A stretch of 11,771 nucleotides of DNA from an uncultured Clostridia bacterium. GTDB lineage: Bacteria > Bacillota > Clostridia > Oscillospirales > Acutalibacteraceae. The stretch spans positions 1-11,771 of the forward strand of contig CALEII010000015.1 in NCBI GenBank assembly GCA_937876205.1, in the 5' to 3' direction. The position numbers and the translations under genes were made by a program. The notes below the pieces were generated by a model. It did not search any database, was not told where the DNA came from, and saw nothing but the letters and a program-made list of their open reading frames with translations. Shown one piece after another: positions 1 to 6,938 of this stretch (position 1 is its first letter; each line of letters starts with the position of its first letter).

Positions 1-401
1 CGGGGACCGAGAACCTTACCGAGACGGCCTACAAGACCCATCATATTGGGAGCAGCGATACATACGTCAAAATCCATAAAGCCTTCGCCCTGAATTCTTG
101 CAACAAGATCTTCTGCACCTACTACTTCAGCACCTGCTGCAACAGCAGCATCTGCTTCTGCACCCTTTGCGAAAACAGCAACTCTTACATTCTTACCTGT
201 ACCGTTGGGAAGAACAACAGCACCACGAACCTGCTGGTCAGCGTGACGTGAGTCAACACCAAGACGTACATGTACTTCAACAGTTTCGTCGAACTTTGCC
301 TTTGCAGTCTGGCAAGCGATAGCGAGTGCTTCGCTGGGATCATAAAGTTTTGTCAGGTCAACAGCTTTTACACTGTCAACATATTTCTTACCATGTTTCA
401 T
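1..401 (-). CDS. rplA: 50S ribosomal protein L1 (partial, N-terminal part)
   Basis: This is the N-terminal 133 residues of ribosomal protein L1, which binds 23S rRNA at the L1 stalk and in many bacteria also represses its own operon by binding the L11-L1 mRNA. The gene runs off the left edge of the window. Translation from the ATG at 401-399 gives MKHGKKYVDSVKAVDLTKLY and continues with typical L1 sequence, including VLPNGTGKNVRVAVFAKG and, near the edge, APNMMGLVGRLGKVLGP. The start is supported by GGAGGT at 411-416. It lies 19 bases downstream of rplK on the same strand, the usual L11-L1 arrangement, so the two are almost certainly cotranscribed. The family call is very secure; only the C-terminal part cannot be seen. 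Confidence 0.97.
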   Translation of the reverse strand, partial: MKHGKKYVDSVKAVDLTKLYDPSEALAIACQTAKAKFDETVEVHVRLGVDSRHADQQVRGAVVLPNGTGKNVRVAVFAKGAEADAAVAAGAEVVGAEDLVARIQGEGFMDFDVCIAAPNMMGLVGRLGKVLGP

Positions 402-420
402 TATTCACTTACCTCCGGGC

Positions 421-846
421 TTAGTCAGCAACTACAACGCCCATGCTGCGAGCTGTACCTGCAACCATTGACATAGCTGCTTCTACGCTTGCTGCGTTAA
501 GGTCGGGCATTTTCTGCTCTGCGATTTTTCTTACCTGCTCACTTGTGATTGTAGCAACCTTTGTCTTGTTGGGGACACCTGAGCCACTCTCAATACCGCA
601 AGCCTTCTTGATAAGAACTGCTGCAGGAGGAGTCTTTGTGATGAATGAGAAGGAACGGTCAGCGTAAACTGTAATAACAACAGGGATGATAAGACCCATA
701 TCGTTCTTTGTACGCTCGTTGAATTCCTTTGTGAATGCCATAATGTTGACACCGTGCTGACCGAGAGCAGGGCCAACGGGGGGAGCCGGTGTTGCTTTAC
801 CGGCAGGGATCTGAAGCTTAATAAAGCCTGTTACTTTCTGTGCCAT
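421..846 (-). CDS. rplK: 50S ribosomal protein L11
   Basis: L11 forms the base of the GTPase-associated stalk of the large ribosomal subunit. The 141-residue product equals the usual bacterial L11 length. It begins MAQKVTGFIKLQIPAGKATP, the proline-rich N-terminal domain, followed by PPVGPALGQHGVNIMAFTKEFNERT and a C-terminal RNA-binding domain ending AGTARSMGVVV. The open frame extends upstream to 903, but the ATG at 846 is chosen because GGAGGT lies at 854-859, seven bases away, and the protein then matches the family start exactly. The upstream extension instead overlaps the leader hairpin. It is preceded by nusG (125-base gap) and followed by rplA (19-base gap). Confidence 0.98.
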   Translation of the reverse strand: MAQKVTGFIKLQIPAGKATPAPPVGPALGQHGVNIMAFTKEFNERTKNDMGLIIPVVITVYADRSFSFITKTPPAAVLIKKACGIESGSGVPNKTKVATITSEQVRKIAEQKMPDLNAASVEAAMSMVAGTARSMGVVVAD

Positions 847-971
847 AAATTGCACCTCCATAAAAATGTGGTAGTGGCGGAGTGAGTATATCTCTCCTCC
901 CACAGGACAGTCCGGAGACTACCCTATAACAAGCGGGCATAGCCGCACATTACCAAAATAAAAATTTTTTA
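847..971 (-). promoter_or_regulatory. rplK-rplA leader, putative L1 autoregulatory hairpin
   Basis: The 125-base gap between nusG and rplK is longer than the others in this operon. Read on the minus strand it can form a hairpin at 904-867: an outer TGTGG/CCACA stem, an asymmetric internal loop, and an inner GGAG/CTCC stem. It ends just before the rplK ribosome binding site. In many bacteria L1 represses translation of the L11-L1 mRNA by binding such a structure. The hairpin is seen in the sequence; the L1-binding role is inferred. No convincing internal promoter was found in the gap. Confidence 0.4.
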
Positions 972-1607
972 TCAGTCTTTTTCAAGCTCTACCTGATCAA
1001 GACCGAGTTCGCAGGGGATATCTCTGCCCATCATTTCAATGATAACACGGACAGTGTCATTGGGAATGTCAATAAATTCAACCTTACCGATATGACCGTC
1101 AAATGCACCACCGATGATAACAACGGTATCGCCTACACTGTAGTCGACTTCGACAACCTTATTATAGGCATCATTTTCAATGCCCATTTCGTAAACTTCT
1201 CTCTCTGAAAGAGGGCGGGGCTTACTTTCGGGACCCACAAATCCGGTGACACCACGGGTATTTCTTACGATGTACCATGCTTCGTCAGTCATTTTCATTT
1301 CATCTGAGCGTTCATCGTATGATATGCCCATCTTAACGAATACGTAACCGGGGTAAACCTTTCTCTTAACGATTTTGGTTGTACTCTTTTTCTTTGCTGC
1401 CTTTTTCTCAGCAGCTGATTCGTTAACAATGCTGTCGTCACTATCTGAAGAAGCATCATTACCGATAACTTCTTCTATTATAGGAACCTTTACATCAAGA
1501 ATCTGGTCCTGCATTTTACGGTTCTCGACGACTGTTTTAATATTGTCGGCAACTTTGTTTTCGTAGCCGCTGTAGGTATGGACTACAAACCATTTTGCAT
1601 CTTCCAT
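972..1607 (-). CDS. nusG: Transcription elongation/antitermination factor NusG, with an enlarged NGN domain
   Basis: NusG binds the RNA polymerase clamp, controls pausing and couples transcription to translation or Rho. The 211-residue product starts MEDAKWFVVHTYSGYENKVA, the canonical NGN domain opening, and contains KRKVYPGYVFVKM (about 81-93) and WYIVRNTRGVTGFVG (about 111-125). The C-terminal KOW motif lies in GDTVVIIGGAFDGHIGKVEFID (about 159-180). The ATG at 1607 has GGAGGTT at 1616-1622. It is longer than Bacillus-type NusG (about 177 residues) because of a low-complexity Asp/Ser then Ala/Lys insert at about residues 48-77, and a shorter expansion (about 94-107) after VKM. It sits between secE and rplK as is standard. 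Confidence 0.97.
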   Translation of the reverse strand: MEDAKWFVVHTYSGYENKVADNIKTVVENRKMQDQILDVKVPIIEEVIGNDASSDSDDSIVNESAAEKKAAKKKSTTKIVKRKVYPGYVFVKMGISYDERSDEMKMTDEAWYIVRNTRGVTGFVGPESKPRPLSEREVYEMGIENDAYNKVVEVDYSVGDTVVIIGGAFDGHIGKVEFIDIPNDTVRVIIEMMGRDIPCELGLDQVELEKD

Positions 1608-1641
1608 TATCGAAAAACCTCCGTAATATGCAAATTAGTCA

Positions 1642-2034
1642 TCAATGCTCGTGGTCGTGAGCGACATCTGATGTATCCTCATCAAGCTCGCTTACAATTT
1701 CTTCACCAGCAACGATGTCCTGAGCAAATCTGATACCTCTTGTGAGGGCGAAGTCAGCAACCCAGATTCCGACACCAACAATGATTGTTACAACAAAAAC
1801 AACAAGTGTGTTTCTGAGAACTGTCTTTCTGTCGGGCCAGATAACCTTTTTGCAAGTACCCTTGAAGTCCTTGAAGAACTTCTTGATCTTTGCTGCTGCA
1901 CGTGTGAACACGTTACCTTCTTTTTTAGGCTTGCTCTGTTTGATACGCTCTTTTTTTGCTTTAAGCGCTTCTTTTTCGGCCTGCTTCTGAGCTTTTAAAG
2001 CTTCTTTGTCGACCTGTCTGTTTTCATCAGCCAC
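1642..2034 (-). CDS. secE: Preprotein translocase subunit SecE, with N- and C-terminal extensions
   Basis: SecE is the essential single-helix clamp of the SecYEG channel in Gram-positives. The 130-residue protein has a highly charged Lys/Glu/Ala N-terminal tail (about 1-40). Then comes the conserved amphipathic segment and KKVIWPDRK (about 62-70, the family's K-x-x-W-P signature), followed by one membrane helix (about 74-97). An acidic C-terminal tail ends in His-Asp-His-Glu-His. Many Firmicutes SecE proteins are only about 60-75 residues, so both tails are extra. The start is GTG at 2034 with AAAGGAG at 2044-2050. It is 34 bases upstream of nusG. The call is secure from motif and position; the role of the tails is unknown. 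Confidence 0.95.
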   Translation of the reverse strand: MADENRQVDKEALKAQKQAEKEALKAKKERIKQSKPKKEGNVFTRAAAKIKKFFKDFKGTCKKVIWPDRKTVLRNTLVVFVVTIIVGVGIWVADFALTRGIRFAQDIVAGEEIVSELDEDTSDVAHDHEH

Positions 2035-2084
2035 TTGAAGAATCTCCTTTCATTATCGGATTCAAGAAAAAACCTGTCAGAGAA

Positions 2085-2234
2085 TTACTTTGTTTCTCTG
2101 TGGAGAGTGTGTTTCTTGCAGAATCTGCAGTACTTGTTCATCTCTAATCTGTCGGGTGTGTTCTTCTTGTTCTTCATTGTGTTGTAATTGCGCTGCTTGC
2201 ACTCTGTACAAGCAAGAGTAACCTTAACTCTCAT
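2085..2234 (-). CDS. rpmG: 50S ribosomal protein L33
   Basis: This small 49-residue gene encodes L33: MRVKVTLACTECKQRNYNTM followed by a KNKKNTPDRLEMNKYC stretch and CRFCKKHTLHRETK at the end. The CxxC pairs (CTEC and CRFC) make it the zinc-ribbon form rather than the Cys-free form. The ATG at 2234-2232 is preceded by GGAGGTGCC at about 2239-2247, and the TAA stop is at 2087-2085. It is the first gene after the promoter at 2339-2367 and heads the rpmG-secE-nusG operon, the usual order in Firmicutes. Spacing to secE is 50 bases. Confidence 0.96.
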   Translation of the reverse strand: MRVKVTLACTECKQRNYNTMKNKKNTPDRLEMNKYCRFCKKHTLHRETK

Positions 2235-2276
2235 AACGGCACCTCCATAATTAATGTAGCCTCCCTCTCATAAACG

Positions 2277-2320
2277 GGGCTGTGTGTCACCTTAAAAAAA
2301 TGCGCACAAAAAAACAGCCC
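2277..2320 (-). promoter_or_regulatory. Potential stem in the rpmG leader
   Basis: In the rpmG leader transcript, GGGCTGT (2320-2314) can pair with ACAGCCC (2283-2277) over seven base pairs, enclosing a loop with two T-rich stretches. Just upstream, CCTC-TTTTT-GAGG (about 2331-2319) could form a competing small hairpin followed by GCTGTTTTTTT. This could be an attenuator-like switch or simply a leader stem. Only the complementarity is seen; function is inferred. Confidence 0.3.
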
Positions 2321-2338
2321 TCAAAAAGAGGTATAGTT

Positions 2339-2367
2339 AATATAACATATCCGTGTCAATATGTCAA
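2339..2367 (-). promoter_or_regulatory. Sigma-A-type promoter of the rpmG-secE-nusG-rplK-rplA operon
   Basis: On the minus strand there is TTGACA (2367-2362), a 17-base spacer, and TATATT (2344-2339), close to the housekeeping consensus. An AT-rich stretch lies upstream (2370-2390), as often seen for strong ribosomal promoters. The predicted transcript starts near 2332 and has a leader of about 100 bases before rpmG. Confidence 0.85.
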
Positions 2368-2489
2368 GATTTTTTTTATTTTTGTTCAATGTGTGAAATA
2401 ACGGATGGAATAACAGTAGGTCTGTTGCAGAATTCACAATAATTTTTCCAAAAACTCTGCCGGATTACGCTTCACCGCTTCACAAATCT

Positions 2490-2519
2490 AACCGGCCTGC
2501 AGAAAACTGCAGACCGGCT
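2490..2519 (-). terminator. Terminator-like hairpin downstream of the alcohol dehydrogenase
   Basis: The arms at 2519-2507 and 2502-2490 pair over about 13 bp (CTGCAG-rich, with G-T wobbles) around a four-base TTTT loop, 18 bases after the dehydrogenase stop. The following T-tract is weak (TTAGATTTG), so termination may be inefficient or need a factor. From here to the rpmG promoter (2368-2489) I see nothing else. Confidence 0.6.
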
Positions 2520-2536
2520 TGTACACATTGAGTGTT

Positions 2537-3748
2537 TTATGCCATAAGCTTTCTGATAAGCTCCACACATTCATCCTTATCCATAATTCTGGGAACGGGA
2601 TAAAGAGGATTACCCTCTTTAAGAGCTCTGTCAGCAATAAGTGAAATATCGGCTTCTTTTATCTGTTCGAATTTCTCGGGAATATTCATATCCTTATTCA
2701 TTCTTCTGATTTCAGCAATGAACATCTTAGCCTTTTCTTCATCTGACTTGCCGTTACAGTCAAGACCTGCAACCTCTGCAAGCTGAGCAAGTCTCTCATA
2801 AGCTGATTCACCGAAATAATCAAGAACATAAGGAAGAATCACTGCATTTGCAAGGCCGTGAGGAATGCCGTACATACCACCTAAGTTATGAGCAATTGCG
2901 TGAACATAACCGACATAAGCTCTTGTGAATGCAACACCTGCATAATATGATGCAAGAAGCATATTTTCTCTTGCTTCAATATTTTTGCCGTCTTTATAAG
3001 CTGTCTCGATGTTTTCAAAAATCATCTTTGTTGCCATTCTTGCTTTTTCGGCAGTGTTTTCTGTGTTGCTCTGACCTATGTAAGCTTCAACAGCGTGTGT
3101 GAGTGCATCCATACCTGTTGTTGAAGTGATGTGAGGAGGAAGTCCCACTGTAAGCTCAGGGTCAAGCACTGCATATTTGGGACGCAGCACAGGGTCATTG
3201 ATAGCATTCTTTTCGTGTGTCTTGGGATTTGATACAACAGCAGCGATTGTTGTTTCTGAGCCTGTACCTGCAGTTGTGGGCACTGCGAAAAGCATAGGAA
3301 TCTTTTTAAGAACCTTGAGCTGACCTCTCATCTTGGGAATAGCAAGGTCAGGTCTTGCAATTCTTGCACCGCAGATTTTTGCACAGTCCATAGGTGAACC
3401 GCCGCCGAATGCAATAATTGCCTGACAGCCGTTGCCCATATAGAGTGAACGTGCCTCTTCTACATTGTCAATTGTGGGATTGGGCTGTACACCGTCATAT
3501 ACAACATATGCAATCTCGTTATTTCTCAGTTCCTCAAAAAGAGAATCAAGAAGATGAAGATTCATAAGTCCCTTATCGGTAACGATAAGCACATTGTTAT
3601 AGCCAAGCTGCTTTACAGTCTTGGGAAGCTCTTTTACTGCACCTGCACCTTTGAGGAGCTCGGGCTCTGACCAGTCAAGAACATTGACTGCTGCTCTCAT
3701 AACGCCCTGAAATGTTCTGCAGTATGCTTCATATAATTTTTTATTCAT
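2537..3748 (-). CDS. Iron-containing (group III) alcohol dehydrogenase
   Basis: This is a cytoplasmic NAD(P)-dependent dehydrogenase of the iron-type family, interconverting alcohols or diols and their aldehydes or ketones, probably to dispose of fermentation electrons. The 403-residue length is usual. GGGSPMD (about 115-121) is the nucleotide-binding loop, and PTTAGTGSETTIAAVVS (about 157-173) is the family signature. Putative metal ligands are Asp214, His218, His283 and His297, with spacing as in FucO-type enzymes (D-x3-H, then two His 14 apart in HAIAHNLGG and YGIPHG). GGAGGC at 3755-3760 supports the ATG at 3748. It lies 26 bases after the GtrA-like gene on the same strand, so the two are probably cotranscribed. 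Substrate cannot be decided from the sequence. Confidence 0.93.
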   Translation of the reverse strand: MNKKLYEAYCRTFQGVMRAAVNVLDWSEPELLKGAGAVKELPKTVKQLGYNNVLIVTDKGLMNLHLLDSLFEELRNNEIAYVVYDGVQPNPTIDNVEEARSLYMGNGCQAIIAFGGGSPMDCAKICGARIARPDLAIPKMRGQLKVLKKIPMLFAVPTTAGTGSETTIAAVVSNPKTHEKNAINDPVLRPKYAVLDPELTVGLPPHITSTTGMDALTHAVEAYIGQSNTENTAEKARMATKMIFENIETAYKDGKNIEARENMLLASYYAGVAFTRAYVGYVHAIAHNLGGMYGIPHGLANAVILPYVLDYFGESAYERLAQLAEVAGLDCNGKSDEEKAKMFIAEIRRMNKDMNIPEKFEQIKEADISLIADRALKEGNPLYPVPRIMDKDECVELIRKLMA

Positions 3749-3774
3749 ATTATAGCCTCCGTGGGAGTAATTTT

Positions 3775-4314
3775 TTATTCTGCAGGCTTTTCTTCCTTTT
3801 TCTTGTGGAAGAGAATCTTGTCAACGGGGAAATAGAGGAAGAACTGAAGTGCAGAGCAGATCATTGTTGCGATGTTCTTTGCTGCAGTTTCATTACACCA
3901 ATCAAAGCCGAGGAAAAGGTCTTTGAGTGTGGGGTTGAGCCATGCGGAGAAAAGAATAAGACCGATTGTGAAAACTATGTAAATAGGAAGAGCAACAGCA
4001 ACATTTGCGCCTGAGTTGAATGTCTTTTCTTTATTAACAAAGAAAGCAACAATCTGTGCGATGATGTTTGCAACATTGCTTACGATGAAATAACCCAGAC
4101 CGCCTACTGCTACGGGGTAAACAAATACCCACCAGCTGAAATCAACAGTGTAAAGGTCTTTGATTGCAGGAATAAGCTGCAGTGTGTTGAGAAGAACAAA
4201 CTGAACAATCATAGCAAGAAGACTTACCACGATAAATTTTACAAACTGCCAGATGGTTACAAGAAGAGAACCTTTTTCAGCAGCCTTGTTGTCAATGTCT
4301 TTGAGTTTTGCCAA
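3775..4314 (-). CDS. GtrA-family membrane protein (TTG start)
   Basis: GtrA-like proteins are small four-helix membrane proteins often tied to cell-surface polysaccharide or polyprenyl-phosphate-sugar metabolism (for example flipping of lipid-linked sugars). The 179-residue product has four hydrophobic segments (about 18-45, 61-93, 106-126 and 146-170) and FFVNKEKTF (about 91-99), matching the family's N-x-x-x-T-F motif after helix 2. The C-terminus is Lys/Glu-rich (KKKEEKPAE). The open frame extends to an ATG at 4377, but a promoter occupies 4349-4377. TTG at 4314-4312 has GGAGTG at 4321-4326, six bases away, and gives MAKLKDIDNKAAEKG, so TTG is chosen. It heads a two-gene unit with the alcohol dehydrogenase; no glycosyltransferase neighbour explains its substrate. 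Confidence 0.85.
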   Translation of the reverse strand: MAKLKDIDNKAAEKGSLLVTIWQFVKFIVVSLLAMIVQFVLLNTLQLIPAIKDLYTVDFSWWVFVYPVAVGGLGYFIVSNVANIIAQIVAFFVNKEKTFNSGANVAVALPIYIVFTIGLILFSAWLNPTLKDLFLGFDWCNETAAKNIATMICSALQFFLYFPVDKILFHKKKEEKPAE

Positions 4315-4348
4315 AGTAATCACTCCAATTAAAATATTATTAAAAATT

Positions 4349-4377
4349 ATTATACAAGAAATAATGAATGATTGCAA
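4349..4377 (-). promoter_or_regulatory. Promoter of the GtrA-dehydrogenase unit
   Basis: On the minus strand TTGCAA (4377-4372), a 17-base spacer and a perfect TATAAT (4354-4349) form a good sigma-A promoter about 35 bases upstream of the TTG start. It overlaps the upstream extension of the open frame, which argues against the ATG at 4377 being the true start. Confidence 0.75.
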
Positions 4378-4420
4378 TATTATTTAAAAAAATTAACAAA
4401 AAGAGGGTGCAAAAATGAAC

Positions 4421-4446
4421 TGCCGACCCATTGTGTCGGGTCGGCA
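4421..4446 (-). terminator. Hairpin terminator between the dockerin-like gene and the GtrA-like gene
   Basis: TGCCGACCC (4421-4429) and GGGTCGGCA (4438-4446) form a perfect 9-bp stem with an eight-base loop, 31 bases beyond the stop of the dockerin-like gene. On the minus strand it is followed shortly by CATTTTTG, and on the plus strand by CTTTTTAAA, so it could work in either direction. Its expected role is ending the dockerin-like transcript. Confidence 0.65.
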
Positions 4447-4477
4447 TCTTTTTAAATACCGGCAATAAGTCAAGCTA

Positions 4478-5266
4478 TTACCATTCTATATAAAAGATAT
4501 GATTCTTGTCTGTTGCAATCAGAGCATCGTTCTTTTTACACTGCTCATAAAGCATATCAACATTTTCTTTTGACGGCTTCTTCAGATAAAGATAAAGCCA
4601 AACGTGGTCGGGTGCATATTTGTGCATAACCTCAACTCTACCCACAAGGTCACCATAAAACTCAGGTGTGTATGCCGCATCATTATTGACATATTCGGGG
4701 TTCATACATACCATAACCAGCTCGTCGTCATAATCAGCCGGCTTTGCATTTGCCTTTTTTGCTGCAACAGCTTCTTCAAAACAGCTTAAATCATCAATTT
4801 TTGCCGCAGCTCTGAGAATATCTCGTGCATCACTTGCCTCAACGAGTCCTGAATAATTGGTATCAAACGCACCGTACGTCTCAGGTTTTTCGGAATATTT
4901 CACATTCCAATACAAGCCCGCAGACATTCTGAGCACAAGTCTTGCATCCGAAGCCGTAATATGTCCGTCACAGTCGGCATCGCCCATAACAACTATACGG
5001 TATCCGTCAAGTATACCGAAATAAGAAAGCGTGTCACCGGTACGGATATAATCGTCAGCCTTCAGCTCAGTTCCATCCTTTCTTGTAACAGATATTCTCT
5101 CACCGAAATATCTGATTTCACCGGCCTTCGTTTCTTTTGTAAGAAATAATGAACCGTGCAGAACAAAGCTTTCTCCGATATCATCACTTATGTTATAAGC
5201 AAATGCAGGCTGTGCAAAGCACAGGAGCATAATCAGTGACAACACAATTGATAATATTTTTTTCAT
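4478..5266 (-). CDS. Secreted protein with two dockerin-like calcium-binding repeats
   Basis: No enzyme domain is recognised. The 262-residue product starts with a signal peptide, MKKILSIVLSLIMLLCFAQP then AFA, probably cut before Tyr24. Residues about 30-94 are an uncharacterised domain. Residues 95-117 (GDADCDGHITASDARLVLRM) and about 133-157 (FDTNYSGLVEASDARDILRA) are paired D-x-D/N-x-D/S-G...SDAR calcium-binding repeats like those of type I dockerins. The C-terminal part (about 170-262) contains MVCMNPEYVNN and KKPSKENVDMLYEQCKKNDALI, and from memory it resembles a domain recurring in Ruminococcus dockerin proteins. ATG at 5266 is chosen because AAGGAGGG lies at 5273-5280; the upstream ATG frame lacks a site. 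It may bind a cohesin or be a self-contained surface protein; partner and role are unknown. Confidence 0.75.
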   Translation of the reverse strand: MKKILSIVLSLIMLLCFAQPAFAYNISDDIGESFVLHGSLFLTKETKAGEIRYFGERISVTRKDGTELKADDYIRTGDTLSYFGILDGYRIVVMGDADCDGHITASDARLVLRMSAGLYWNVKYSEKPETYGAFDTNYSGLVEASDARDILRAAAKIDDLSCFEEAVAAKKANAKPADYDDELVMVCMNPEYVNNDAAYTPEFYGDLVGRVEVMHKYAPDHVWLYLYLKKPSKENVDMLYEQCKKNDALIATDKNHIFYIEW

Positions 5267-5318
5267 AAAAAACCCTCCTTTATGTTTCGGCATCACTGCC
5301 GTTTCAATGTTTTATATC

Positions 5319-5327
5319 ATTATAACA
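5319..5327 (-). promoter_or_regulatory. Extended -10 promoter of the dockerin-like gene
   Basis: On the minus strand TGT-TATAAT (5327-5319) is a consensus -10 with the extended TG element. No good -35 lies at normal spacing, consistent with an extended -10 promoter. It sits 53 bases upstream of the dockerin-like start. A small CGGCA/TGCCG hairpin (5289-5302) lies in the leader. Confidence 0.55.
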
Positions 5328-5406
5328 CACTGATAACGCAAAACGGCTACAATTATTATGTAAACAAAGTGTGAACATTTTTTGTTTTCAGAAAATTAAA
5401 AATCAA

Positions 5407-5435
5407 TTGAATTTTTATTTTTCGTATGTTATATT
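5407..5435 (+). promoter_or_regulatory. Promoter of the GH51 arabinofuranosidase gene
   Basis: TTGAAT (5407-5412), a 17-base spacer and TATATT (5430-5435) lie 25 bases before the ATG, and AAAGGCGGTG (about 5445-5453) is the ribosome binding site. The divergent gap 5267-5459 thus holds two promoters. The leader is very short (about 18 bases). No clear operator palindrome was seen. Confidence 0.7.
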
Positions 5436-5459
5436 TGTCTCAATAAAGGCGGTGTCGTA

Positions 5460-6938
5460 ATGGAAAAATATTTAATAAATCCCAACCAGAAAATTGCTAC
5501 CATAAACAAAGATATCTACGGTCATTTTTCGGAGCATCTGGGCAGATGTATCTATGACGGACTTTATGTGGGCAAGAATTCAGACATACCTAACATCAAC
5601 GGTATGAGGTCAGATGTTGTCAAAGCACTCAAAGAAATGGGAATTCCCGTGCTTCGCTGGCCCGGAGGGTGCTTTGCAGACGAATATCACTGGAAAGACG
5701 GCATAGGCCCGAAAGAGACAAGAAAAAAGATGATAAACACTCATTGGGGCGGCGTTGTTGAAGACAACAGCTTCGGCACACACGAGTTTTTTGAGCTTTG
5801 CAGTCAGCTGGGCTGTGATGTTTATATCAACGGAAATGTCGGCTCAGGTACTGTTCAGGAAATGAGTGAATGGGTTGAGTATATGACCTTTGACGGCATT
5901 TCTCCTATGGCAGAGCTGCGCAGCGCTAACGGCAGAGCAAAGCCCTGGGTTGTGAAGTATTTCGGTGTCGGCAACGAAAACTGGGGCTGCGGCGGAAATT
6001 TTCTGCCCGAAGACTATGCTCAGGAGTTCCTCAGATATAACACATATATAAGAAACTATGACAGCAACAATAAAATCTACAGAATTGCCTGCGGTCCCAA
6101 CGGTGAGGATTATCACTGGACAGATAAGGTAATGTGGCGTGCCCGTCATCATATCGACGGTATTTCACTTCATTACTATACCGTTCCCGGCACTTGGAGT
6201 AAAAAGGGTAAGGCGTCAGAATTCAGCGAAAACGAATACTACACAACAGTGACAAAGGCATATAAAATTGATGAAATCATCACCCGTCACATTGAAATAA
6301 TGAATAAATATGACCCTGAGCACAGAGTTGACCTTATTGTTGACGAATGGGGCACCTGGTTTGATGTTGAAGAGGGCACAAATCCCGGATTCCTCTATCA
6401 GCAGAACACAATGAGAGATGCAATGGTTGCAGGTCTGACACTGAATATATTCAACAAGCACGCAGACAGAATCAGAATGGCAAATATTGCACAGATTGTG
6501 AATGTTCTTCAGTCTGTGATTCTTACAGACGGCGATGAAATGCTTCTGACACCCACATATCATATATTTAAAATGTATAAAGACCATCAGCAGAACACAC
6601 TTCTGGGGTCATTCATAACAAGTGAAAAAACAGATTGTGACGGTCTGAAGATGCCTGAGCTTATTGAAAGTGCATCAATGAATGAAAACGGTGAAATAGT
6701 TTCAACAATTGTCAATGTATCTCTTGATAAAGCAAATGAAATCAGGTGTCAGGTTGCCGACTCTGCTGTTAAATCCGTAAGAGCAGAAATCATAACCGGC
6801 AGCATGGACGACCATAATACATTCGAAAATAAAGAAACAGTTAAAACAGAAGAATTTACTTCTTTCAGCCTGACTGCAGACGGCTTTGTCACAACAATTC
6901 CTCCCTGCAGTGTGGTTAAATTCATCATTGAACGATAA
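5460..6938 (+). CDS. Alpha-N-arabinofuranosidase, GH51 family (intracellular)
   Basis: GH51 enzymes release alpha-L-arabinofuranosyl residues from arabinan, arabinoxylan oligosaccharides and related substrates with retention. The 492-residue length is normal for the bacterial intracellular form: a TIM barrel followed by a C-terminal beta domain. IYGHFSEHLGRCIYDGLYVG (19-38) and RWPGGCFADEYHWKDGIGP (66-84) are family hallmarks. GNENWGCGGN (171-180) carries the acid/base Glu173, and LIVDEWGTWF carries the nucleophile Glu296. No signal peptide or membrane helix is present, so it should act in the cytoplasm on imported oligosaccharides. Its TAA overlaps the ATG of the next gene (TAATG), implying translational coupling. 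No transporter or regulator is nearby, so the substrate (plant arabinose side chains) is inferred from family only. Confidence 0.95.
   Translation: MEKYLINPNQKIATINKDIYGHFSEHLGRCIYDGLYVGKNSDIPNINGMRSDVVKALKEMGIPVLRWPGGCFADEYHWKDGIGPKETRKKMINTHWGGVVEDNSFGTHEFFELCSQLGCDVYINGNVGSGTVQEMSEWVEYMTFDGISPMAELRSANGRAKPWVVKYFGVGNENWGCGGNFLPEDYAQEFLRYNTYIRNYDSNNKIYRIACGPNGEDYHWTDKVMWRARHHIDGISLHYYTVPGTWSKKGKASEFSENEYYTTVTKAYKIDEIITRHIEIMNKYDPEHRVDLIVDEWGTWFDVEEGTNPGFLYQQNTMRDAMVAGLTLNIFNKHADRIRMANIAQIVNVLQSVILTDGDEMLLTPTYHIFKMYKDHQQNTLLGSFITSEKTDCDGLKMPELIESASMNENGEIVSTIVNVSLDKANEIRCQVADSAVKSVRAEIITGSMDDHNTFENKETVKTEEFTSFSLTADGFVTTIPPCSVVKFIIER

Noticed and set aside
98..322. Gln/Leu-rich open frame on the plus strand
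   Set aside because: It is the antisense shadow of rplA, whose codon pattern explains the repeats.
847..903. N-terminal extension of rplK
   Set aside because: It would give L11 an unmatched leader and overlaps a hairpin; the ATG at 846 with GGAGGT gives the exact family length.
4315..4377. Longer GtrA-like protein from ATG at 4377
   Set aside because: A TTGCAA-17-TATAAT promoter occupies this stretch, and TTG at 4314 has GGAGTG six bases upstream.
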